Assembly (NCBI GenBank): GCA_965221415.1
Contig: OZ244887.1
Location: 372,001-436,000 of the forward strand
From: UBA8337 sp965221415
GTDB taxonomy: Bacteria > Pseudomonadota > Alphaproteobacteria > RS24
DNA: 64,000 nucleotides
Reading direction: 5' to 3'
Below are positions 33,167 to 43,035 of the stretch, in pieces. The notes below the pieces were generated by a model that worked only from the letters and a program-made list of their open reading frames with translations, ran no database searches and was not told where the DNA came from. Every line of letters begins with the position of its first letter. Position 1 is the stretch's first letter. A program made the position numbers and the translations under genes.

Positions 33167-36052
33167 ATGGGTCTTTTGTTTGATAATCTGCCATCTCGCA
33201 CGCCTTTGGATGCGGCGCAGGCGGCGGCTTTGCTGCGCGATATTCATCAGCAAGCGGAAAGCCCCGCGCAAGATTTACTGACCCGCCACGCTGATTTTTT
33301 TGGTTGGGTGGTGGAGGGCAGTCCGTTTTTGACGCGGCTTATGCGGCGTTATCCTGATGTGTTGGAGACGCTTTTAGCGCAACCGATGGCGGATTACATG
33401 GCGCAGCTATTGGTCGATATGGAAAGTGATGTGACGGCTTGTGCGATGACGCAAGATGGCCAAGACGCGGCGATGGCGGCGATGCGTCATGGTCGCAATC
33501 GCGCGGCACTGGCGATTGGATTGGCGGATGCGGCAGATTATTGGGATGTCGAGCAGGTCACGCAAGCCATGAGTGCGCTGGCTGATAAGGCGGTCGGGAC
33601 AGCACTGGATTACTTGCTGCATCAGGCGGTGGCGCAAGACAAGTTGTCGCATTTTGCGCGCGATGGGTTGGTCGTGTTGGCACTCGGCAAGCATGGCGGG
33701 CAAGAGCTTAATTACTCGTCCGATATTGATTTCGTGGTCTATTACACGCCTGATGCTTTGCCATTGGTGGCGGGTCATGATGTGCGCAAGTTTCATATCA
33801 CACTGGTGCGCGATTTAAGCGCGATGCTACAAAATGTGACGCAGGATGGGTTCGTGTTTCGGGTTGATTTGCGCCTGCGACCTGACCCCGGGTCGACGCA
33901 GGTGACTGTCTCGGTTGACGCGGCACTTGGATATTATGAATCGCAAGGGCAAAATTGGGAGCGCGCGGTCTATATTAAAGCGCGCCCGATAGCGGGTGAC
34001 ATAGCGGCAGGACAGCGGTTTATTGATGAGTTGCAGCCCTATATTTGGCGGCGTTATTTTGACTTTGCCGCCATTGAAGATGTCCATTCGATGAAGCGTC
34101 AGATTCATGCGGTGCGGGGTCATGCTGAGATTGCCGCCCTTGGTCATAATCTCAAATTGGGGCGCGGGGGCATTCGTGAAATTGAGTTTTTTGTGCAAAC
34201 GCAACAGCTTATCGCGGGCGGGCGGGATGTTGATTTGCGGGGGCATCGCACGGTCGATATGTTGGATATGTTGGCGCGCAAAGATTGGATTACCCAAGAG
34301 ACCGCGACACGCTTAACCGAAAGCTATTATTTTTTGCGCCGCTTAGAGCACCGCTTGCAGATGCGCCTTGATGAGCAGACGCATAGTTTGCCGAGCGAGC
34401 CAGACGCGTTTGAAGCGCTTTCGCATTTTGCGGGTTATGCCTCGGTGGATGAGTTTACGACTATTTTCACGCAGCATTTATCTGGTGTGACGCAGGAATA
34501 TGCGCTGCTGTTTGAGCAATCCGAAAGCCTGTCGGGCGATGGCGGGAACTTGGTATTTAGCGGTGGTGAAGACGACCCAGACACATTAGAGACATTGTCC
34601 AAAATGGGGTTTAGGCGACCTAAAGATATGTCGGGGCTTATTCGTGGTTGGCATGCCGGGCGCATGGCGGCGACGCGCACGGCACGCGCGCGTGAGATTT
34701 TGACGCGCCTTATGCCGCTTATTCTGGAGCGATTGGCGCAAGGCGGTGATGCGGATGATGGGTTTATTCGGTTTCATAATTTTTTGCAGGCGCTGCCGTC
34801 GGGTGTGCAGATTTTCTCGCTGTTTCAGTCGAACCCGCATGTGCTGCATTTATTGATTGATATTATTTCGGTAGCGCCGCGTTTGTCGGCGTTTCTGGCG
34901 AGTAATTCGAACTTGATTGATACGCTTATTCAGCAAGCGCCATCGGAAGATTTGGCGATTGAGGTTGGGGGCGATGATTTCGAGGCGACGATGAATGCGG
35001 TGCGCCGCTATGTGCATGAGGCGCAGTTTCGCATTGGCACGCGTTCGCTGGCTGACCCGTCTATGGCCGTTCGCTTTGGGGAGACCTATAGTGCATTGGC
35101 AAAAACGGCGATTACGACGATGTTGGCGGCGGCGCAGGCTGATATTGAACGCCAATATGGAGCCTTGTCGGGTGGGCAGTTGGTGATTGTCGGCCTTGGT
35201 AAACTTGGCAGTCGCGAGATGACCTTGCAGTCTGACCTCGACCTTATTGTGATTTGTGACATTGCCGATTTTTCGGCTGTTTCTGATGGCGCGAAATCGA
35301 TTAATGCGGAGCAGTGGTTTGCGCGACTGGCGCGTCGTTTTATGAGTGGGTTAAGCGCACCGACTGCCGAGGGCGGCTTGTTTGAAGTCGACACACGGCT
35401 GCGTCCATCGGGCGAGGCGGGTCCTTTGGTGGCGAAGCTCGTATCGTTTGAGGATTACCAAAAAACGGCGGCGTGGACGTGGGAGCATATGGCGCTGACG
35501 CGTGGACGCATCGCGGCGGGTGATGCAACTTTGGCGCGCAAGGTCGAAGCCGTGATGCATGATGTGCTGGCGATGCCGCGCGATAATACCAAATTGGTAG
35601 AAGATGTGATTGAGATGCGCGGACGCTTGCGCGAACATCAGCCGCAGCTTGGGGTCTATGACATACGGCGCGGGGATGGCGGGTTGGTCGATATTGAGTT
35701 CATCGCACAAAGCGTGCAGCTTGCTTATGGTCATCAGCATCCAGAGCTGATAGGCGCGCGCGATTTGCAAAGTCTGTTGGCCGATTTGAAATCCATCGGC
35801 GTGTTAGAGACAGCGTTTGAAACACTCGAAGCGGCGGCGCAGTGCTTTTTGGCGGTGCGCCAAATCGCGAGCTTATGTTTAGAAGACAGCGAAACAGATT
35901 TGGCACCCGCCACGGCTGCTTTGTTGTTAGAGGCTTTAAACGAACCAGATATGCGGCGTTTGCAGGATAATCTGGCGCGGCATCGCGAGGCTGTGAACGG
36001 TGTGTTTGATGATGTGATGGCGCATTTATCTAAGGCCCATGTGAGTGATTGA
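33167..36052 (+). CDS. glnE: Bifunctional glutamine synthetase adenylyltransferase/deadenylylase
   Basis: 961 residues, full length. Two nucleotidyltransferase domains are visible: N-terminal (deadenylylation) with LNYSSDIDFVVYY near residues 183-195, and C-terminal (adenylylation) with TLQSDLDLIVIC near 685-697; each has a helical partner domain. It sets glutamine synthetase activity in response to PII. It starts one base after the kinase stop. Confidence 0.95.
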   Translation: MGLLFDNLPSRTPLDAAQAAALLRDIHQQAESPAQDLLTRHADFFGWVVEGSPFLTRLMRRYPDVLETLLAQPMADYMAQLLVDMESDVTACAMTQDGQDAAMAAMRHGRNRAALAIGLADAADYWDVEQVTQAMSALADKAVGTALDYLLHQAVAQDKLSHFARDGLVVLALGKHGGQELNYSSDIDFVVYYTPDALPLVAGHDVRKFHITLVRDLSAMLQNVTQDGFVFRVDLRLRPDPGSTQVTVSVDAALGYYESQGQNWERAVYIKARPIAGDIAAGQRFIDELQPYIWRRYFDFAAIEDVHSMKRQIHAVRGHAEIAALGHNLKLGRGGIREIEFFVQTQQLIAGGRDVDLRGHRTVDMLDMLARKDWITQETATRLTESYYFLRRLEHRLQMRLDEQTHSLPSEPDAFEALSHFAGYASVDEFTTIFTQHLSGVTQEYALLFEQSESLSGDGGNLVFSGGEDDPDTLETLSKMGFRRPKDMSGLIRGWHAGRMAATRTARAREILTRLMPLILERLAQGGDADDGFIRFHNFLQALPSGVQIFSLFQSNPHVLHLLIDIISVAPRLSAFLASNSNLIDTLIQQAPSEDLAIEVGGDDFEATMNAVRRYVHEAQFRIGTRSLADPSMAVRFGETYSALAKTAITTMLAAAQADIERQYGALSGGQLVIVGLGKLGSREMTLQSDLDLIVICDIADFSAVSDGAKSINAEQWFARLARRFMSGLSAPTAEGGLFEVDTRLRPSGEAGPLVAKLVSFEDYQKTAAWTWEHMALTRGRIAAGDATLARKVEAVMHDVLAMPRDNTKLVEDVIEMRGRLREHQPQLGVYDIRRGDGGLVDIEFIAQSVQLAYGHQHPELIGARDLQSLLADLKSIGVLETAFETLEAAAQCFLAVRQIASLCLEDSETDLAPATAALLLEALNEPDMRRLQDNLARHREAVNGVFDDVMAHLSKAHVSD

Positions 36053-36103
36053 CCTTGTGGTTTGCTTGCACTACCTTTTTGGTTGAATGAAGGAGGCTTT
36101 CCC

Positions 36104-37219
36104 ATGAATTTTGATTTTTCTGACGACCAGAAAATGCTGAAAGACCAAGCGCGCAAGTTTTTAACGGACAAGTGCAGCTATGATGATGTGCGCAGCATTC
36201 TTGAAAGCGACGCCAGTCACCATGATGATGTGTGGCAGGGGCTTTGCGATTTAGGATTTACTGGCGCGGCTATTCCAGAAGCCTATGGCGGCTTGGGTCT
36301 TGGGGCTTTGGAATTATGCGTTATTGCCGAAGAGCTTGGCCGTGCGGCAGCGCCGGTTCCGTTTAGCTCGTCGATTTATATGGTGGCTGAAGCTTTGAAG
36401 CTTGCTGGCTCAGAGGAGCAAAAGCAGACATGGTTGCCGCAGCTTGCCTCGGGCGCGATTATCGGCACATTGGCAGCGGCGGAAGGGGCGCAAGCGCCAT
36501 CGCCGCGTTCGATTAAAACAAGCTTTGCCAAGGGCAAGCTGAATGGTCGCAAATTGCCAGTGCCAGATGGCGAAACGGCCTCTGTCGCGATTGTGCTGGC
36601 CAATACAGGCAAGAAGGCGCTTTCTTTGGTTGTGGTAGACCTCATGCAAGATGGTGTGACGCGCACGGGCGTTGATACGGTTGACCCAACGCGCGGCCAT
36701 GCAGAGATTAGTTTCGAAGATGCTGATGCGACGCTTCTCGGTGATGAAGGCGACGGCTGGGCATTGATGACTCGGATTGAAGCGGGGGCGGCTGTGTTGG
36801 TTGCTTTCGAGCAAGTTGGTGGCACAGAAGCAGCGCTTGATATGGCGAAAGAATACGCGCTTGAGCGCTTTGCGTTTGGTCGTCAAATCGGCAGCTATCA
36901 GGCGATTAAGCACAAGCTGGCCGATATGTATGTGAAGTTGGAGTTGGCGCGGTCGAACGCTTATTATGGCGCGATGATGCTGTCTGAGGATGGCGCGGAA
37001 TTGGAATTGGCGGCGGCTGCTGCGCGCATTTCAGCGACCGAAGCGTATCGTTTTGCTGCCCAAGAGTGTATTCAGGTGCATGGTGGCATCGGCTTTACGT
37101 GGGAGGCTAATCCGCAATTCCATTATCGTCGGTCGAAATTATTGTCGCTGTCTTTGGGCAGTGCCAGTCGGTGGAAAAACAGACTCGTGGCCGAGCTTGA
37201 AAAAAGTAATGTGGCTTAA
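36104..37219 (+). CDS. Acyl-CoA dehydrogenase, smaller partner of pair 1
   Basis: 371 residues from the ATG at 36104, which has a strong AAGGAGGC site. Acyl-CoA dehydrogenase fold (DLGFTGAAIPEAYGGLGLGAL; ERFAFGRQIGSYQAIKHKLADMYV; CIQVHGGIGFTWE). I see no glutamate in the two usual catalytic positions, whereas the next gene has one. This recalls the alpha2-beta2 dehydrogenases of sterol side-chain degradation, in which the two unequal subunits form a shared site. It lies 14 bases before the partner. Confidence 0.88.
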   Translation: MNFDFSDDQKMLKDQARKFLTDKCSYDDVRSILESDASHHDDVWQGLCDLGFTGAAIPEAYGGLGLGALELCVIAEELGRAAAPVPFSSSIYMVAEALKLAGSEEQKQTWLPQLASGAIIGTLAAAEGAQAPSPRSIKTSFAKGKLNGRKLPVPDGETASVAIVLANTGKKALSLVVVDLMQDGVTRTGVDTVDPTRGHAEISFEDADATLLGDEGDGWALMTRIEAGAAVLVAFEQVGGTEAALDMAKEYALERFAFGRQIGSYQAIKHKLADMYVKLELARSNAYYGAMMLSEDGAELELAAAAARISATEAYRFAAQECIQVHGGIGFTWEANPQFHYRRSKLLSLSLGSASRWKNRLVAELEKSNVA

Positions 37220-37233
37220 AAAGGAAAATTAAA

Positions 37234-38469
37234 ATGGACTTTAACGATACCCCAGAAGAAGCCAAGTTTCGCAGCGAAGTGCGCGCATGGTTGAGCGAGA
37301 ACGCAACATTGCGCGACCCTAATAATACCAAGGCGAGCGTTTCTGAGAAGCCAGAAGCCGAGCGTTTGGTGCGTGCTAAAGAATGGCAAGCCAAAAAGGC
37401 GGCGGCTGGATATGCGGCGATTACATGGCCGACGGAATATGGTGGGCTTGGTGGCACGCCGATTCAATCGGTGATTTATGCGCAGGAAGAAAGCAATTTT
37501 GCTGTGCCGGGTGGGTTTTTTGAAATCGGCCTTGGTATGTGCATCCCGACCATGATGAAATGGGCAACGCCCGAGCAGAACGAGCGTTATGTGAAACCTG
37601 CTTTGTTTGGCGAAGAGATTTGGTGCCAGTTGTTTTCTGAGCCGTCGGCTGGTTCGGATGTCGCAGGCTTGCGCACGAAGTGCGAGCGCGATGGCGATGA
37701 TTGGATTATTAATGGCCAGAAGGTTTGGACATCGGGGGCGCATTTTTGCGATTACGGCATTATCGTCACGCGCTCCGACCCGACCGTGCCGAAGCATAAG
37801 GGGCTGACGTTCTTTTTCCTTGATATGAAAACCCCCGGTATTGAAGTGCGTCCGATTAAGCAAATCTCGGGCGGCAGTGGCTTCAATGAGGTGTTCTTTA
37901 ACGATGTGCGTGTGCCAGATAGCCAACGCCTCGGTGATGTCGGTGAGGGGTGGAAAGTCTCGCTCACGACGCTGATGAATGAACGCCTTGCGATTGGTCA
38001 GGGGTCTGGTGTCGATTATAAGGAACTTTTAAAATTGGCACGCGAGACGGAGTTGGAAGATGGGCTCGCCTTGAAAGATTCGAATGTGCGCGAAAAATTG
38101 GCCGATTGGTACGTCCAGTCGCAAGGGTTGAAATATACCAAATTCCGCACTTTGACGGCTTTGTCGAAAGGGCAAGTGCCGGGGGCAGAAAGCTCTATTG
38201 GTAAAATTGTCTCTGGCCCGAAAATGCAAGATTTGGCAGGCTTTGCGATGGAAATGCAAGGCCAAGGCGGCATGATGCATGATGTCGAAGAAAGTCCAGC
38301 GGCGGGGGCTTTCCAAAATCAATGGCTGGGAGCTGCGGGCTATCGTATTGCGGGCGGGACGGATGAGATTTTGCGCAATATTGTGTCGGAGCAAGTGCTC
38401 GGTCTGCCGCAGGATATTCGCATTGATAAAAATGTGCCGTTTAATGAATTGGCGAGCAATAAGAAGTAA
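37234..38469 (+). CDS. Acyl-CoA dehydrogenase, larger partner of pair 1
   Basis: 411 residues. FAD-dependent acyl-CoA dehydrogenase with CQLFSEPSAGSDVAGL, a WIINGQKVWTSGAH strand and the late GGTDEILRNIVSEQVLG. The canonical medium-chain catalytic Glu position (YEG) is glycine, but NERLAIGQG offers a Glu at the isovaleryl-CoA-dehydrogenase position. It is probably the catalytic subunit of a heteromer with the preceding gene. Good GGAAA ribosome region. Confidence 0.9.
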   Translation: MDFNDTPEEAKFRSEVRAWLSENATLRDPNNTKASVSEKPEAERLVRAKEWQAKKAAAGYAAITWPTEYGGLGGTPIQSVIYAQEESNFAVPGGFFEIGLGMCIPTMMKWATPEQNERYVKPALFGEEIWCQLFSEPSAGSDVAGLRTKCERDGDDWIINGQKVWTSGAHFCDYGIIVTRSDPTVPKHKGLTFFFLDMKTPGIEVRPIKQISGGSGFNEVFFNDVRVPDSQRLGDVGEGWKVSLTTLMNERLAIGQGSGVDYKELLKLARETELEDGLALKDSNVREKLADWYVQSQGLKYTKFRTLTALSKGQVPGAESSIGKIVSGPKMQDLAGFAMEMQGQGGMMHDVEESPAAGAFQNQWLGAAGYRIAGGTDEILRNIVSEQVLGLPQDIRIDKNVPFNELASNKK

Positions 38470-38481
38470 GCTTGTAGCGAG

Positions 38482-39477
38482 ATGAGCTTGCGTGCTGCAG
38501 ATATAAAATTTTCCGTTGCCCCGATGATGGAATGGACTGACCGTCAGGATCGGTTTTTTCTGCGGCTTATTTCGCGTCATGCGCGGCTTTATACTGAAAT
38601 GGTTACGGCGGATGCTATCTTGCATGGCGACCGTGCGCAATTGCTTGATTATCATGCGCAGGAGCATCCGGTGGCTCTGCAATTGGGGGGTAATGCGCCA
38701 GATAAATTGGCCGAAGCCAGTAAGATTGGCGAAGACTGGGGCTATGATGAGATAAACTTGAATGTCGGATGCCCGTCGGCGCGGGTGCAATCGGGTCAGT
38801 TCGGGGCGCGCTTGATGGAGACGCCTGATTTGGTCGCTGAGTGTATGGCGGCGATGGCGGCGGCGGTGGATATTCCAGTGACGGTGAAATGCCGTATCGG
38901 TGTCGATGAACAAGACCCGCATGAGGCGTTGTTCACCTTGGTTGAGAAATCGAAGAAGGTGGGTGTGCAGCATTTTATTATTCATGCGCGGAAGGCTTGG
39001 CTCGATGGTCTCAGCCCGAAAGAAAATCGTGATATCCCGCCGCTTGATTATCCTTTGGTATATCAGCTGAAGCAGGCGCATCCTGATGTGCTGATTACGG
39101 TGAATGGCGGCATTGAGACGCTGGGTGAGTGCGATACGCATTTAGACCGCGTTGATGGCGTGATGCTAGGGCGTGCGGCGTATAAAAACCCGTATCTTTT
39201 GGCCGATGTGGATGCGTGGGGGTTTGGCGATGATACGCCTGCGCTGAGCCGCGAAGCGATTGTCGAGGCGCTTATTCCTTATGCTGAAAACTTGATAGCC
39301 GACGGCACATCGTTGCATGCTTTGACGCGTCATGTGATGGGGTTGTTTCAAGGCCAGCCGGGGGGTCGGTTATGGCGACGGCATTTGAGCGAGAACGCGC
39401 CGCGTCGTGGTGATGACCCAAATGTCTTGCGCGAGGCGTTGGCATTGGTGCAAGAGCAGATAATGAGGGCGTCATGA
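38482..39477 (+). CDS. dusA: tRNA-dihydrouridine synthase A
   Basis: 331 residues. It reduces uridines in the tRNA D-loop using FMN. Features: SVAPMMEWTDRQDRFFLRL at the start, the catalytic Cys97 in NLNVGCPSARVQSGQFGA and the FMN phosphate region VMLGRAAYKNPYL. The signatures place it in the DusA subfamily. Its stop overlaps the TauE gene start. Confidence 0.93.
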   Translation: MSLRAADIKFSVAPMMEWTDRQDRFFLRLISRHARLYTEMVTADAILHGDRAQLLDYHAQEHPVALQLGGNAPDKLAEASKIGEDWGYDEINLNVGCPSARVQSGQFGARLMETPDLVAECMAAMAAAVDIPVTVKCRIGVDEQDPHEALFTLVEKSKKVGVQHFIIHARKAWLDGLSPKENRDIPPLDYPLVYQLKQAHPDVLITVNGGIETLGECDTHLDRVDGVMLGRAAYKNPYLLADVDAWGFGDDTPALSREAIVEALIPYAENLIADGTSLHALTRHVMGLFQGQPGGRLWRRHLSENAPRRGDDPNVLREALALVQEQIMRAS

Positions 39478-40283
39478 GTGTTGAGTTTGCTTTTCTCGGG
39501 GCGATTTTGCTGTCGGCAGGATTTTTGGCGGGCATCCTTGCGGGACTTTTAGGCATAGGCGGCGGCATTGTTTTGGTGCCTGTGTTGTTCCAGACTTTCG
39601 TGTTTTTTGATGTGCCGATTTCGTTGCAAATCCATATGGCGGTCGGCACGTCCTTGGCGATGATTTGCTTTACGGGTACACAGTCGGCGCGGAGTCATTT
39701 AAAGCGCGGCGCGGTGGATGGCGCTGTTCTGAAAAGCTGGGGCGCGTATGTGGCTGTGGGGGCGTTAAGCGGTGCGATTGCGGTGCGCTATATTTCGCCT
39801 GCGGGGTTAAAGATTATTTTCGCTGCCCTCGCTTTGACCATGGGGGTGCGCATGGTGCTGAACCGAAGCGGTGGTGAAGCGGGTGCGCGACGCTTTGGGG
39901 GCGGGGTGCAAAAAAGCCTTGCGGGGCTGATTGGATTTTTCTCATCGCTGATGGGCATTGGCGGCGGCATGTTGTCGGTGCCTTTGCTCACGACATCGGG
40001 CTTGAATGTGCATCGTGCGGTTGGCACGTCGTCTGCCTTGGGGGTTATCATTGCTGTGCCCGCGACGATTGGCTTTATCGTTGGCGGGTGGGGATTGCCT
40101 GACTTGCCGCCATTTGCTTTGGGCTATGTCAATGGCATGGCGTTTCTGTTGATGATACCTGCGAGCATGATGGGCGCGCCTTTGGGTGCAAAAATAGCCC
40201 ATGGGTTGAGCAAGTCGATGCTCAATCGGATTTTTGCTGTGTTTTTACTGGTAAGCGGCGGGCGTATGTTATTGGCGCTTTAA
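39474..40283 (+). CDS. Sulfite exporter TauE/SafE family membrane protein
   Basis: 269 residues with about eight membrane segments in two repeats, each carrying a glycine motif (GLLGIGGGIVLVPVL and SLMGIGGGMLSVPLL). The family moves sulfite, sulfoacetate or other organic anions. The gene context does not fix the substrate, although an assimilatory sulfite reductase is encoded 30 kb away. It converges on the hexomutase gene with a four-base overlap. Confidence 0.88.
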   Translation: MSVEFAFLGAILLSAGFLAGILAGLLGIGGGIVLVPVLFQTFVFFDVPISLQIHMAVGTSLAMICFTGTQSARSHLKRGAVDGAVLKSWGAYVAVGALSGAIAVRYISPAGLKIIFAALALTMGVRMVLNRSGGEAGARRFGGGVQKSLAGLIGFFSSLMGIGGGMLSVPLLTTSGLNVHRAVGTSSALGVIIAVPATIGFIVGGWGLPDLPPFALGYVNGMAFLLMIPASMMGAPLGAKIAHGLSKSMLNRIFAVFLLVSGGRMLLAL

Positions 40284-41788
40284 ATCTTTTGGTCATACTC
40301 GCCGATTTCGTCATATGACGATAGCAGCGTGTCGATTTCGGCAAAAATAGCCCGCATATTTTCTTCAGATGTGGGGCTTTCCACCACCACGACAAGTCCG
40401 GGTTTGTTAGAAGATGCGCGCACCAAGCCCCATGTGCCATCTTCGAGGGTGATGCGCACGCCGTTGACGGTTACGAGGTCACGAATGGGCTGGCCGATAA
40501 GTGTGCCGCCTTGTTTTGCGAGTTGTTCAAAATGGGCGATGGCGCGGTCGACGACTTCGTATTTTTTCTCGTCGTCGCAATAGGGCGACATGGTCGGCGA
40601 GCTATAGGTGACGGGCAATGAACGGCGCAAATCGGCCATGGTTTTTGTGTCGTCGCGCGCGAGCATATCGCATATCGCTATCGCGCTGAGAATGCCATCA
40701 TCATAGCCGCGGCCAATCGGGGCGTTGAAAAAGAAATGCCCGCTTTTTTCAAAGCCTGCCAGTGCGCCTAATTCGTGCGTGTGGCGTTTCATATAAGAGT
40801 GTCCCGTTTTCCAATAATGCGTGGTAACGCCAGAGGCTTGTAATTCGGGGTCGGTGTTGAATAGTCCCGTTGATTTTACATCGACCACAAACACGGCATT
40901 ATCGTGTTGTTTGGCCAAATCGCGGCCAATCAATACGCCCATTTTATCGGCGAAGATTTCTTCTCCCTCATTATCGACGACACCGCAGCGGTCGCCATCG
41001 CCGTCAAAGGCAAAGCCGATATCTGCGCCGCTTTGCAATACTTTATCGCGCAAGGCGTGGAGCATTTCCATGTCTTCGGGGTTTGGGTTGTGGTGCGGAA
41101 AGCTGTAGTCGAGGTCGCAATGTAGCGCGACCACGTCAACGCCCAATTTTGCGAGAACCTCGGGGGCGAACGCGCCAGCTGTGCCATTGCCGCAGGCCAC
41201 GACGGCTTTGAGTTTGCGCTTGAAAACCCCGTGCGCGATTAAATCATCCTTGTAGGCTTGTGCGACTTGCTCGACACGGCGATAGCTTCCGCCATCGCGC
41301 GATTGGCCAGTATTGTTTAGCACGCAGTCGCGCAAGGCCGACATTTCGTCGGGGCCAAAAGTCAGAGGCCGCGCCGCTCCCATTTTAACGCCCGTCCAAC
41401 CATTTTCATTATGGCTTGCTGTCACCATGGCAACGGCGGGGACATCCAGATGAAACTGCGCAAAATAAGCCGTCGGCGAGAGCGCCAGACCAATATCCAA
41501 TACCTCGATGCCTGCGCTCATCAGACCCGTGGTCAGGGCGAGTTTGATGCTTTGCGAATAGGCGCGAAAATCATGGCCGACAACAATCCGCGGCGTTGGC
41601 GTATCGCCGAGCAAATCATACAGCACCGTGCCAAGCCCAAAACCTAAGGCTTGCATACCCGACAGATTTATCTCATCGGGAAACAACCAGCGCGCATCAT
41701 ATTCGCGAAAGCCGGTCGGCTTCACCAAAGGCTGATTTTCAAACTCAGCGGTGTTGGGCTGCAAATCTGCTTGTGGCTTTAACGGCAT
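40280..41788 (-). CDS. Phosphomannomutase/phosphoglucomutase
   Basis: 502 residues, the alpha-D-phosphohexomutase fold. The catalytic phosphoserine is Ser125 in MVTASHNENGW, the metal loop is FDGDGDRCGVVD near residue 260, and the sugar loop is GFEKSGHFFF. It interconverts hexose 1- and 6-phosphates for cell-surface polysaccharide or NDP-sugar synthesis. ManB/AlgC-type by length and motifs. Single gene, divergent from cobA. Confidence 0.9.
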   Translation of the reverse strand: MPLKPQADLQPNTAEFENQPLVKPTGFREYDARWLFPDEINLSGMQALGFGLGTVLYDLLGDTPTPRIVVGHDFRAYSQSIKLALTTGLMSAGIEVLDIGLALSPTAYFAQFHLDVPAVAMVTASHNENGWTGVKMGAARPLTFGPDEMSALRDCVLNNTGQSRDGGSYRRVEQVAQAYKDDLIAHGVFKRKLKAVVACGNGTAGAFAPEVLAKLGVDVVALHCDLDYSFPHHNPNPEDMEMLHALRDKVLQSGADIGFAFDGDGDRCGVVDNEGEEIFADKMGVLIGRDLAKQHDNAVFVVDVKSTGLFNTDPELQASGVTTHYWKTGHSYMKRHTHELGALAGFEKSGHFFFNAPIGRGYDDGILSAIAICDMLARDDTKTMADLRRSLPVTYSSPTMSPYCDDEKKYEVVDRAIAHFEQLAKQGGTLIGQPIRDLVTVNGVRITLEDGTWGLVRASSNKPGLVVVVESPTSEENMRAIFAEIDTLLSSYDEIGEYDQKI

Positions 41789-41861
41789 GGAAAATCCTCA
41801 TTGCGTATTGTGCGCTGATAGCATGATTTACCGCTAGGGTAAAAGTGCCTATAACCGAGGC

Positions 41862-42713
41862 ATGAGCGATAAGGATAAAAATCAGCAAGACATTATCCGT
41901 CTGACGTTGAGCGACCAGCCGCAATTAGATATTGAAATTGATGGACTGCCGCGCTTTGACGCGGGCTGGGTGTGGTTGGCAGGGGCGGGGCCGGGCGATG
42001 CTGGATTGCTGACATTGCATGCGGTGAACGCGTTGAAGCAGGCCGATTGCGTGATTTATGACGCGTTGGTGTCGGAGGATATTTTATCACTGGTGCGCTC
42101 TGAGGCGGAATTATTTTATGCAGGAAAACGGGGCGGCAAGCCGAGTTGGCAGCAGCAAGACATTACTGATAAATTGATTGAATTGGCACGCCAAGGCCGC
42201 CGTGTGCTGCGTCTTAAAGGCGGCGACCCGTTTATTTTTGGGCGGGGAGGTGAAGAGGCGCAAAGTCTGGTCATGGCTGATATTCCTTTTCGCATTATTC
42301 CGGGTATTTCGGCGGGCGTTGGCGGCTTGGGATATGCGGGTATTCCGACGACGCATCGCGAGGTTAATCATGCGGTGACATTTGTCACGGGGCATTTGGC
42401 GGGTAAGGGGCAGGCTGAGTTGCTCGATTGGGATGCGATTGCCAAGGCATCGCCCGTGATTGTCGTTTACATGGCGATGAGCCGTCTGGGGGTGATTGCT
42501 GACTTATTGATGGCGGCGGGGCGGTCGGACAAAGAGGCTGTCGCGATTGTCACCCATGCCACTTTGCCGCAACAGCAAGTGGTGACGGGTCAGTTGGGCG
42601 ATGCGGCGCAATTAGTGGAAAAGCATAAGTTAGAGCCGCCATCGATTATTGTCATTGGCGGGGTGGTTGATTTGGCCGAGACGCTGCGTTGGTTTGGCGA
42701 CACGCCGCGTTAG
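41862..42713 (+). CDS. cobA: Uroporphyrinogen-III C-methyltransferase
   Basis: 283 residues. SUMT signatures: WLAGAGPGDAGLLTLHAVNAL, GKRGGKPSWQQQDI and LRLKGGDPFIFGRGGEE. It makes precorrin-2, the precursor of siroheme and cobalamin. The oxidase/chelatase half of CysG is not attached. It probably serves the siroheme-dependent reductase at 8.2-9.8 kb, although in many relatives the methyltransferase lies next to cysI. N-terminal ~35 residues are an extension. Confidence 0.93.
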   Translation: MSDKDKNQQDIIRLTLSDQPQLDIEIDGLPRFDAGWVWLAGAGPGDAGLLTLHAVNALKQADCVIYDALVSEDILSLVRSEAELFYAGKRGGKPSWQQQDITDKLIELARQGRRVLRLKGGDPFIFGRGGEEAQSLVMADIPFRIIPGISAGVGGLGYAGIPTTHREVNHAVTFVTGHLAGKGQAELLDWDAIAKASPVIVVYMAMSRLGVIADLLMAAGRSDKEAVAIVTHATLPQQQVVTGQLGDAAQLVEKHKLEPPSIIVIGGVVDLAETLRWFGDTPR

Positions 42714-42901
42714 GGCGATTTGATTGTTTCTAGGCGGGCGGGTAGGTCGGCCAATATGGCGCGTTTTTCATCGTCTGAGAACTCTGTCCAGCCGCCTATT
42801 TCGGCCAATTTACGACCGCAGCCAATGCAGAATCCTGCGCGGGCGGATACGGCGCAAAGGCGGATGCAGGGTGACTTAATTTCTTCTTGTGCAAGGCTCA
42901 T
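42710..42901 (-). CDS. DUF1289 family small cysteine protein
   Basis: 63 residues with the DUF1289 pattern SPCIRLCAVSARAGFCIGCGR, four cysteines suggesting zinc or Fe-S binding, and then WTEFSDDEKRAIL. The function is unknown. It converges on cobA with a four-base overlap. Confidence 0.88.
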   Translation of the reverse strand: MSLAQEEIKSPCIRLCAVSARAGFCIGCGRKLAEIGGWTEFSDDEKRAILADLPARLETIKSP

Positions 42902-43035
42902 GGTGCGAATCTAGCCTTTGGTGCTTGAAAAGGCAATTCTTCTCATAAATGAAGCTGCGGCATTTTTTCCGAATTGCATGATTGATTTGCGGCATTTTTG
43001 CAGTAAGTTCGGGGGTGGATAGACAGGAGACCATC

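Noticed and set aside
38029..39141. Long minus-strand open frame of 370 codons
   Set aside because: Lies across the dehydrogenase and dusA genes in antisense; no recognisable domain or ribosome site.
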